From Pterobdella sp. o SKG-2022 (taxonomy: Eukaryota > Annelida > Clitellata > Hirudinida > Piscicolidae), in assembly GCA_964035795.1 (NCBI GenBank), contig OZ038322.1, positions 7,083,037 through 7,147,036 on the forward strand: 64,000 nt of DNA. The letters are read 5' to 3'. Of the stretch, positions 31,188 to 43,600 are shown piece by piece (position 1 is the first letter of the stretch; each line of letters starts with the position of its first letter). The position numbers and the translations under genes are program-made. The notes under the pieces are model-generated. The model saw nothing but the letters and a program-made list of their open reading frames with translations. It did not search any database and was not told where the DNA came from.

Positions 31188-34100
31188 ATGATGGGAATAT
31201 CCACTTTATTGTGGATTGGGTTGATTTTTGCAGCGTTTGCAGGTTTTGAACTTCAATTTATCTTTTCATAGTTATCATAATTTCCCATAAATTTTAACGC
31301 AATAATGATAGAAATATTTCATATATAGTTTATAATTATTTTCTTAAACTTTTCTAAATTATTATTGTAATTCAATTTTAATCTATACTAAAAATATACT
31401 TTTTTAAAATATGAAAAAAAAATGGAACACTACAAAAGTCCAAAAGAACATAAACTATCTAACCTCAAAAGCCGTATTTATCCAATCAAATCCTTATCAA
31501 TTTTTATGGGTTTAAAGCTTTTATATGTCCAAACAAAAGCTATTTTAGTATCAATAAAATTCTAAAAAAAATAAATGATATAAAATAAAGATTCGGTATA
31601 TTTTTAAAAAGTGTGAAGGATTTTTGTGGTTAATGTTAGTATGTTATACCTCGTATAGCGTTTTTTTCAGAAGCTAATTATGTGATGAGAGTGTGCCTTT
31701 AACACTTAGTAATTATACTTATCGTTGGAAAAGCTTCTTTTACAACTAGCCATGATAACTTCCCTACGTTATTTCTATCGAGTTTGACTTGTGCCACACT
31801 CTCCATTGCAAAGAATTTCACTCTAAAAACAAATACTAATTTTTGAATTAATAGAAAATATACGCAAAATTTAAAGATTTTGCTATTTTATTAAAAAGAT
31901 TTTTGTTATAATTTAATAAATAAATGATATTTTGATTCATAAATCATTTTATCCTTCTAAATCTGTAAATAAATATTAAATTTTTATAATTGAGAATACA
32001 TCTTCATGTAACACAGCAACTATGAAAGAGACCATGTTCAACTGTTTAAATCGGCCAAACACCACCTACTCATAAATCCATCACACCGTAACATTTTACA
32101 ACTCAAAAAAACGATCTCATAAACTTCTCCAAAACTCGCATTGTTTATGTAACTTTCAAGCTTTTTCTCATAAAATATTTTTAAAAGCTTATATATAATT
32201 AAAAACTAACCTTCAAAAAAGTCAATTACCACACGATATATCATTTTGTGAAGAAACCACATGAATCCTGTGAAAGACTAAGCTTTATGAATCTTTTAGA
32301 AGATCAAGCTTATGAATATTTTAAAAAACTAAGCATAACAAATACTATTCAATATCTACCATTAAGTTTACTGTAAAAGCTTAAGCGCTCTAAATACTAT
32401 TAAAGATTAAGCATTATATAAACACTACAAAAGATTGTGTCTATTGTAAGAGATTCAGTCTCATGAGCACTATAAACCGCACTTCGACTTGACGTTCACT
32501 CAGATGCAAGGTTACGCAAGGTGCCGATGAGTTTTTTCGAGGAGATGTGTGCTCAAGGGAGCTGCTTTCCTGCCACTGGAGATCTTATGATTGCCCGACA
32601 AGAAAGGTGAGTTTGTGTCAACAATTTTATTGGATAAATATACTTTTTTTTCAGCTTAGAATTTGAAAAATATTGATTTTCAGTGTAATTTGAGAACTTT
32701 TCTCAAACAGCTATATATTCGTTAATAAAAACGCTAATTATAAGAGTGGAATGTGATAGTCGTTTGAAAATAGCCTAAAAAAGTCTCAATATTCCATCTT
32801 CTAACACCATGCGATTCATTATAGCCCACAAACCCACACATCACCCTCCACCACACCACCACACGACACCGTACCCTACCACACCACAACACATCATACC
32901 GCACCATATCTTATCAAACCACCATACCTCACCACATCACCCTCACACCCACAAAAAGGTTGAGCGCCACATCGACTTGTGGGTTGAAGAAAGAGGAGAG
33001 GTACTGTATCATGAGCCACCTTAAAGACAGATATAACAGATGCTTCATCTGCGACTCTAGAGCAGATTACGACTTCCAGCATGATCGTGTTATCCAAAGA
33101 AACCACAGAGTAAGTCATTTTTTTCAATCGTTTGTTAACAAGGCCTTAATAGATTTAGCGTTTTGGTGTGTGATAAAGTAAAATATACTCTGTATTTCTG
33201 TATGTTATATGGGAAACTAAACCTCTTTTTTCTTATAAATATTTTCCCACAACTACGATGCTAGTAAAGTCTTTGATGTGAAGCACTTAATACTTTTGCT
33301 CAAACATAAATTTATATATGTTTTACGTATGTCTCTTGTTATGAAATATGTTACAACTTCAATTTTGAGCCGGGTTTGCAAATGTCTGGATAAAATTAAT
33401 ATAAAACAGCTCTAAGACTTTTGAAATACCATTAGAATACTTATCATTGGTAGGATATTGGTCTTTTCAATGTAATTTGATCCGAAATTTTCAAAAAACA
33501 CACTGTGAACAGAATATTTTCAAAAACCCGCTAAGATTAAAATTAATATATAAACTTTTGATTAACTGGTGTACCAGCGTGTGAAGCATTGTGAAAAAAA
33601 TTTAAATTTTCTTTTATAAATATAAATTTCAAAGTAATTTATCTTTTTTAATTCTCCAGTTTTCATTTTGAATCATTCATGAGAACTAACCTATTAACTT
33701 GTGAGTTATTAAACACAAGGGTGATTATTGAAAAGTAATAATAATAACCTAAAGATATATATAGGCTTATATTTAAATAAACAATAAAAAACCAATTTTA
33801 TTTGAATGATTTTTTTTCGAACTATTAAATTTTAATAAAGTTGGTGTCATGCCATCATTATATATAATATCCCGAATAGCTCTTGTTAGCTGAATGTATG
33901 AAGCTTAAATCCTGTGGGATATGGAAATGATACCAACGAATCTAGATAATTCAACAATTTTTAACGTTACTCTTTATATTCTAAATAAATCACATTAAAC
34001 CAAAGGTGTTTATATAATTATCCTCAACTCATTGAATGATTTAATACTTTCCTAACCGATCAAATCATAAACGGAATTTCTTTTATTATCAAACAATGCC

Positions 34101-37100
34101 ATAAGAGCTTCTAAAAAGCCATGTGAAAGTGACAAGACTTGTTATATTTCTCAGATGGTTGTTGATTTTTGACTGACTCATCTCTGCCTTCATTGTTAAT
34201 ACTTTTTTTCCTATTATTTTGTATAGTTATTTACTGTTACTTTCTATTAGTTTTTTTTATTAGTTTATCCTTCTATTTCTATTATTTTTTTGTTACTATA
34301 TTTCTATTAGAAAAATTAATATATTATTTTTAAAATGTAATTTTAACTCTACTTAAAAAACTATCAATTATGGGATTATTCAAATTCTCATAACAGTTGA
34401 ATTTTTAATTAAAAATTTTGAAAATCTGTAAAAAAGGTATTTAGGCGTTTTCAACTCAGTCCAAATGCGGAATCGTATATATCACTCTTAAGCTCGTTTA
34501 AGTTACTATAGCCACTATTGTAACTCAATACTGTTTTGACCAAAGTATTTAAAAAATTCGTCCCAATAAAAGTTCTTCATCATCATCACTGTGAATGAAA
34601 ACATCTTCGATTACAAGTAGTCAGACGTAGTTTTACATTATTTCTGATCGGGTTCTTCCTTTGAACTTCGTTAATTAAATTTATGATTTATACAGGTACT
34701 GTCATAACAGGCCGATTCGTCATAGCATACCATCTTTAAACTCATCTTGTTAACGATGAATTTATAATTTCCAATGATTTAAAATCGCTAATTTTCTACC
34801 CGCCATTTTTGTTACGTACTTTAACTCATAAAATAAATCCTTTGAAGTTCGTTAATTAAATTTATGATTTATACGGGTACTGTCATAACAGGCCGATTCG
34901 TCATAGCATACCATCTTTAAACTCATCTTGTTAACGATGAATTTATAATTTCCAATGATTTAAAATCGCTAATTTTCTACCCGCCATTTTTGTTACGTAC
35001 TCATAAAATAAATCTATTATAAGTTTATTATCTATATATAAGTTAATTAAATGAAAGCGAATCATGGGTTGGTTTAATGCATAAATATAACGCAAACATA
35101 AGTGACTAGTTGCAACTTTCTCACAACTACCACACCCAGTTTCCTATAGAGTCTCTACATTTAAAAATAATTTTTAAAGAACACAAAATAACAATGCTAA
35201 TAAATTAAATTTTTATTGTTTGCAATTATAAGTTAGTTTTTATTGGGTATTAATATTTTATTCAAAAAAATTTAACTAATATTAAATCTTCTGCCTGTAT
35301 GAACATTTAAGTTGATTTAAACTTTAAAAAAATAAATATCTGAAAGTAAATTAAACTTAAAGAAAAATTACTGTAGCCTGAAAGTTTCTCAGATTCATAC
35401 CACTATAAACAACATGCTAATGTACTCTGCTGTGTTTTTTTATATGTTTCATGATGATTTAATTGTATTGTAGTATCAAACACATGCTTGGTAGGTTAAT
35501 GAAAGATCATATATAATAGTAATGGCTTAGTAATACATTGATATTGTGGCCCTCCATATGAAACATCTCTTAAGTAATGAATTCATAGTCAACCAATAGT
35601 ATTAGTAATCATTAAATGTCTATTTATTGTATAAGTTTTATATGAACAATTTCAAATGCATCTCAGATCCATAATTGATTTTATATAATTCTTAATCAGT
35701 TATATTTCTTAACAAATCTTTTTTTTTATCAATTATATAATAGAAACAAAAATGGCTAATTATAGAATCTTTTGGTGAGTAGAACTTACATTAGCAACTA
35801 TTGAGTTGAGTTACATATGAAGGTTTTTTGAGAAGTTATTTTTAAAATTTCTCAATATTTATATTATCAGATGCTTATTTTCGCCATTTTTATTTTAATA
35901 TTTTCTAATTATCAACGTTATTTTAAGATTTTATCCTCTAAACCAGTGCAAATTCTGCAAGCCTCTAATGGATAAGTTTTGCATCAAGATATTTCATGCT
36001 GGGAAACTTTGGCATTCATGGTTTTAAACTGCAGCAAACCTTCTTTGCAAACTGTGCACCTTACAAATGAATTTATAATAATGATAATAATTCGAAAAGA
36101 ACATTAGTTTATGAGTTTCAATCAGGATTGCAGCTTTTAATGTATTAGATGTTTATCAAGTGTTTTTTATGCATTAATGGTTTAATTGGAAATTTAAGAT
36201 GAACCTTTTATTAGGTATCCTACCCATTCATCACTCATGTTTAGAATGAATAATTCCAAAAGTTATTGATTAATTAATTCAAAAAATCAATAATTTTCAT
36301 GTTAACTCATTAAATAATTAATTAATAATCTTACCCGTTTATTTCATTAACGGGTTAATTACTATTCTCACAGATTCAAAACATTGTGTCGACAATCACA
36401 AAAAACCGTAATGACAAGTGGTGGCAGGCTGAGAACGGTATGGAAGACGTCTCTATCAGGTTTGAAGTTTGAATCCTTAACAACCATTTATAATAGTAGT
36501 ACTAATAGTCACCCATTCAAAAATCCATGTAGTTTTAAACTCGAAGCGTTGAAAATCAATATTAGTAGCAGTTCTTACAAGAACCTTTGATGACGTAAAG
36601 TAGCCTTATGCAGTTAATGAAGGAAACAAACGAAATTTATATATTAACTTAACCTATATAGCTTTTCGTAAGAAAAACTTACATTACCAAATGGTCCAGA
36701 AACTCCTGAAGTTAATGCCATTATAATCATACTCGTAATTGATTTGATTTGTTTGTTTGCGCTTGTTTTCTCCAAGAACTACGAGGTTTGAGGCTAGAAT
36801 CTTTAACAACCCATATGCAACTCCAACAAGAGCCTTGCTACAATTTAATAGTAATAATAGTCACATTAATTAAATTATTTTAATAAATAAAATAATATTA
36901 ATTATTAAAATCTTATTTTTATTTAATTTCGATTTATTAATTAAATGACTAATATTATTTAATTAATTAACCACTATTAATGAAATACAATTATTTAGTC
37001 AACAACTAAAAGCAAAATACAATTCAAAACATTTTCTCAAAAAGCCTTCCACTATTCTCACTACTTTTCAACTAACAAAAAACCTCGCCATTACTAGTGG

Positions 37101-37647
37101 CTATTCATTGAACAACTCAGAACGATTATTTGATACACAACATTCTCTCATCTGTTATTGTTTAAATCTATCAAACAACACAAACCGCCATCAAATAAAC
37201 CGTTACTGTTACTACCTATCAACAAACTACCTGCAAAAGACTACTATCTGTTACTGTTACTATCTATCAAACAATCGAACCAATCTTAACCAGGCTGGAC
37301 TTGGAAGCAGAGTTCCACTTCACTCATCTCATTATGACCTTCAAGACTTTCAGGCCTGCCGCCATGTTCATTGAGAGGTCCCCTGACTTCGGCAAAACGT
37401 GGAAGGTGTGTTGTGTGCTGTTGTTCATGTTTGTTTGTTGTACTTTATTGTTGAGAGTTTAGTTTTATTAGTATTGGCCATTTTATTTTTATTATCGTTA
37501 TTATTGATATTATTGTTTATGCTTTTTGTTTTTGTTATTCATGATTATTGTTGTTTTTTTATTGTTGCTATGGAGCTTATGGTTTTTTTATGATTTTTGC
37601 AAAAATATTTTTGAGATGCTTTAAGCAATATATTTTGGATAGTAATA

Positions 37648-37683
<36 letters not shown>

Positions 37684-40600
37684 GTAGTAGTAGTGCATCC
37701 GATTTTCAGTTCGGTACATGAGCTATGAAATATATAGTTAAAAACCAAGGCATTGTAAAAAAACGATTCATTTATCCTTTTTGAATATATTTAAAACTTC
37801 CATAACCACAAAAAACTTTGTTTGATTTTTTTTTTTAGTTTTAACGATAAGCGTTCATTAAGAAAATGGTTCAACTCTTTTTTTAACTTTCAAAATTTTT
37901 TGATAACTCGTCCCTCTATCTTTAGTTTTTTTTTACTTCGGTTTCTGGGGAATCTCAGCTTTATAGATGCATTCGAAGCAAGTCTCACAATTTTTTTTGA
38001 TGTATATTACATAAACATAGAAATTTCACAATAGTTTTTGTATGATAACAAATCTTCAGTGCTTTATGCATAAATAACTCCAATTTATATGTTTTTGTAA
38101 GTTTGGAAACCAAACTGATAGATATCAATTAGCCAATAATAAATGTACTAGGCACAATCAAAAAGGTTTATACTTGACATTTTGAGTTCTGCTTAAAACA
38201 GCTTAGTTGTCAAATAAACATTTGTATTTGTGCCTAGTGCATAAATACAGAATTTAAAAAAATCTCTGTCGAACAAGAACATCCATGCACCAAAACTACA
38301 TATGCGATAGCATTGAAACATTCGAAATACAATTATAAACTCAAGAAAACCCCATTATAATACAAAAAACAGCTCACAAAGCTCATTAAAAACCTGCTAA
38401 ATCCACAACAGGTGTACAGGTACTTCTCCTTCGACTGTTCCAAGTATTTCCCGGGTATCCCACAAGGTCCCCCTAGAGACTTGATCACACCCATCTGCGA
38501 GAAAAAGTACTCAGGAATCACTCCTATCTCAGGCGGTCAGGTGGGTTGAGAGAGATTGGTACTTGTATGTTTGTTGTGTGATTATTATGGCATTACAAGG
38601 TTTTATTGGCTTAGAGTTTTATATTGACCCAATAAATGAACGTATTCAATAGTTGAGTTACTTTATTGAATGACAATGCAATGTGCTATATTGATGTGTT
38701 TTATGATTATTTTAAATTATAATTGATTTTGAACTTCTTAGCAATAAATCATAAATATATTTTGAGATTTTTTTCCAAAAGTTTATATTCAAGATTAAAA
38801 GTAATATATAAATCATAAGTTCTTCAATTAGCCTACGTTTTTTTAAAGGTTTTTGATCCTTCTATTAAACAGAATATTAGTAAAATTTTTTCAATAAGCT
38901 TTTGAATCGTAATTAGCAATTTAAACTTAAATATTATTTTATTATAAAAAATTAAAGTTAAATTAAAAAAACGTTAATAAATCTAACAGATAAAAATATA
39001 TTATTATCATTATTATTATTATTATTCCCCCAAAAAACAAAAGTTTATTTTTATACTGTATGCATAACGAAAACCAACCAGGTATTTTTCCAAGTGCTTC
39101 CCTCGAACATCAAAATTACAGACCCGTACAGCCCTGTCGTTCAAGACCTTCTCAAAATCACCAACCTTAGAATCAACTTCACCAAGCTTCACACTTTAGG
39201 TTAGAAGGGATAAGAAGTGTGGTAGGAGGAAGTAGGGAAAGGGGTATAGTGGTGGAGAGTAGCTGTTAATAATGATTTTTTTTATTGAAGTGTATTCGGC
39301 CCGTGTAGCTCAGAGGTAAAGCATTAGACTAATTAGCTAAAGTTACCGGGTTCGATCCTGCGTGGGCCGACAGTTAGCACCTGTTCCACAGTGTGTTTTC
39401 GCTACATTAAATTTGTAGAATGTGCTTTAGTCTATAAGGGAAAGCGCTTTATAAATACCGCATTACATTAAATTTGTCATGTCTAAAATGCATTTAGATA
39501 TAATTGAGTGTTGTCCACGACCTTCTAGGAATACTAATTAGTAATGAAACTTTTTTAAATGGCGGAGAGATTCAAAATTTTAGAGATCGTATTTAAATGA
39601 GAAAATTACTTTGGTTTATTTCAGGAAGATTATTCATGATGCTATTAAAGTTCAAATGATTTAGAACCTTTAGAGAACTAAAAAGTGATGTTTTGATTCG
39701 AATCTTTGTGGTATCGTATTTAATGGCATATGAAGCCGAAGTAAGAGAATAAGGAAGTATAAAACTCAATTTTAATTAAAAATACACCAAATACAGTTAT
39801 TTAAAACTCTACAGAAATAAGTAAGAAAAAATCAACGTTTTTTAAATTGAATTCACTAACAAAGCATATTTTCGTAATATGTGCAGAAACACATTTAAAA
39901 TACACTAAAATGTTTCTAAAAAGCTCTAAAAATATATATTTGAATTCGTTAAAAATAGGTAAAAGAATCCCAATATTTCACGTTTAATTGAGTATAACAA
40001 TAAAATTAATCTAATAAACTCACAAAAAACTGCACATATGTTGAGTATAAGATCACAGTTGTGAGCCAAGACTTTAACTAAGTTAAGTTTTTCTGCAGAT
40101 CTCGGGTCACAGACTGGTTTAATCATAAATTTTTACTTCCTAGCCATGTTTTTCGTGTTCAGTCATGAATTTCATTCGAGTGCTTTTCATGTATTCTTTA
40201 GTTGTAAATGTCGTTTTTCTTGAAATCATGTGCTTTTGTGTGTGCAGGTTTAAAATAAGTGGAATAAATATAAACACTTTGTGACTAATTTTTTTCATTT
40301 CCTTATGATTCTAATGACAATTTTTTGTTTATCTGTATATTTGGTTCTATTTAAAAGGTAGCTGTTATACATAACAACTTTTCTATAATTTTTATAAATT
40401 GTATTCTATTACACCATGTAGTAAGCAAGAAACCATAAAAAATTAACATGAAATGATGTTATATAATATCAATTGTTTTTCGATATAACAAATAATGATC
40501 AAATCTTCATTTACAAGCCTTTACCATCCTAACTTTTTACATTTTACATAACCCTTATAACTCACTACAATCTCATGTATACATTACTTGACGGCATCAA

Positions 40601-43600
40601 AGTAATTGATCTTAATTTTTTAAAATCAAATAATAAAATCATCAAACAACAAGTATTTCTATGCAAATACATCAGTATAATTGCATTCTTCGTAAAGTTT
40701 TATAAAGAAGTTCATACAAATTAGTTCAAAAAACTTTTTTTAGACAAAAGCAGTTTTGCCATAAAGTATTAGAAACAGACTAAAAAGCTGTTTGTTTTTC
40801 AGCTTTTTTCTTAGCACTATAAAAACTCACATAATTTTTCTTAATATCCTTATTATCTTTTCATTATATCAAATTATATTATCAGATATAAACTTATACT
40901 TTTTAAAGTGATAACTTAGTTGGAGCTGCATGAATCCACGTTATAACACAACACTCATCCATTTCGTTATTCAAAAAATGACACTACAACACACAAACTC
41001 AAATCCTTCAAGGTGACAACTTGGTTATGAGTAAGGAAGACGTAAAGGAGAGGTACTACTATAGTTTGTACAACATGGTTGTGAGAGGGAGTTGTTCATG
41101 CTACGGACATGCTAAGGTTTGCAACCCCATTGATGCCCACCAGGACAATAAAGATATGGTTAGTGAGGGAGGCTTTATGTAATTATAAGTGAAAAAGCTT
41201 GAAGAGTTATTGAATGATGTAGAGTATTAGTGAAGCTTGATAGATTTTTAAGAGGTGTAAAGAATTTGGTGAGATGAAGTCATGGGGCAAAATCTATAGG
41301 CGAATATGAATATATAATGGACGGTAGAACTGGCTTGTGAAGTTAGTATTTAATCAAGGACTTGGTGAAGTATTTCAAGTATTCAACCAAAAATAGGTTA
41401 TGTGTATTAGCTATTGAATTAATAGTATTTAAAAATTTTTGATTTATAACATAACTTTTTAGGCAAGGATATTAGATGAAGTTTTGAACTATAGCGATTA
41501 TAAAAAAAATTTGTTAAAATAATATGAAATGATTGAAATGAGAATAAACTGAAAAGAATTTTTAATTTAACTTCAAGAATAGGGTACAACTAACAATCCA
41601 TAGTGGAATTATAATCTTAAAAGTTAAATAAATTTTTTTAAATTTTGGTTTAATTTTGAATAAAAAGTAATTTTTAACGTTTAAATAATAAAAAAAACTT
41701 AAGAAAAAGTCTAATTCAATTTTTTCTATAGAAAGTAGTCTTGTTTGTATCATTATCGGATTACAAGCCCTATCGCAAAACCAAATAAATAAACAGTCAT
41801 AAAACTGAGGTTGGAAAAACAAATAAAAAATAATGCTTAGTGGTAATTTTTTAAACTTTCGATAACGAAGAAGTATTTAAATCCTAGAAAGTCCCTCAGC
41901 ATACCAAAATATATTTCAATTATGATATTTTCTATTATATATTTAATTAAATTTTTGATTTAAAAATAAATCTATAATCTTTGCCATATTCAAAATATTA
42001 AATTTATTAAAAGACCTTCTGTTAATCAATCAAGAACATTGAGAATTTTGCATATCTGGACTTAATTACCTGTCTTCCTTCCTACAACTTTTATAACAGC
42101 CTTTAAAATATAATAAATAATAATACTGTAGGAGTTTTCATTGTAACTGAATAAGTTGAAGTTAAATCTATTCTGTGAATAAAACTTAAATAATTTCAAA
42201 TAAATTTTAAATTAATTAATTTCATACCAATTTCTCTATTATTATTTCCATATTTTAAACATGCATAAAAGTCTGTATTCTTATTTATTTATTTATTTAT
42301 TCAAAAACTTGTAAACTTTACAAAATAATACAAATTTTTACAAATATTTGTTTTATTTATATTATCATTAAAAATATTTTTCCAAGTTTCATAACGCCTG
42401 TTTAATCTCATACTTTTCATATGCCTCCTGATATCGATATTATAATTTTGAATATACGAGTATTGAAGTTGTTTTAATGATCTCAGAAAACTACTTCAAC
42501 TTCACAACGTTAGTTCGTGTTAGTTGTATTGTAATTTAGTCTCATTGTACTTTTTTACTTATCTATTTATATTCTTCCAACCTTAAAATTTTCTCCCAAC
42601 CTTTTGAATTCTTTAAAATAACTTAAAATTAATAATCAGATAATTGATAATGAATTAATAGAACGAAGATCTCTGAACACTCTAAAGATTTGGAGCAAAA
42701 CATAAGATAGCTTTTCCACTGCATGGTTCAAGGTTGCAGTTATGACTAAGATGCTGATTGGACTTTTGAAGAGTTATACAACTTGTATTGAAATTATCCT
42801 TTATGCTCGATGTAGTTTCACTTTTAAATAAGAATATGATGTGTATTTTTGTTATTTTTTAAAATCTGTTTAATGAGGTATATTTATTTTTGTTATTTAT
42901 TTCAATCGTTAAATAAAATTTTAAAAAATAGAGGTTTATTAATATGAGTAATAACTGAATAACTGAAAAATAACTGAAAAAATATTTTTGAACTTTTATG
43001 GAAGTGAGTGGCTTTTTTCCAGAGCTTAGTTATAAATTTGAAATCTTCTATAAACAATTTGAAAAGTACTTCGAAACTAAAATAACTTTGTAGATTATAT
43101 GTATATATATAACAACTGTTGAAGCTTTAAAAGAATTTAACTACCTATCCTATACAATCATAAAATTCTTCATTGATCCCCCGAAACTTGCAATAAGTTT
43201 CACTATTAACAAACTGTTTAATTGAGCCTTGACTACATTGTATTGAAAAAGTCAATAATTGAAAAACAAGCAAGAAGTCATTATTAAACAAAATACACTG
43301 AGCTTTTCCTTAGAAAATCTCACATTCTCAAACGAAAATTGTTTCAGGCTATTTCTTTCATTCCTTTTACTACATGTAACTTAAAATGGAACGCATATGA
43401 GCCAATCATTTGAAAGCAAATTAAACCATATCAGGTGGGAGCGCAATGCCAATGTAGACACAACACCAAAGGATACAACTGTGAACAGTGTCAAGACTTC
43501 TACCACGACTTGCCTTGGAGGCCTGCACTTGGAACAGAGATTAACGCTTGCAGACGTAAGCTTTCTATTGTATCTATTTCAATTGATAATGTTCTAAACT

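Larger units (their letters stand above)
32504..41158 (+). other. Laminin N-terminal (LamNT) domain exons 2-8 of laminin beta
   Basis: Seven exons cover residues 19-300. The exon 2 acceptor (CACTCAG, start 32504) was chosen because it restores phase with the signal exon and gives [20 protein letters not shown]. The 3.3-kb intron after exon 3 carries the 181-bp duplication and repeat B/C copies, so the domain is spread over nearly 9 kb. Confidence 0.95.

Noticed and set aside
32809..33024. His/Pro-rich 71-codon forward open frame
   Set aside because: The first part is a CCACACCA-rich intronic simple sequence and the rest is laminin exon 3 in the wrong frame.
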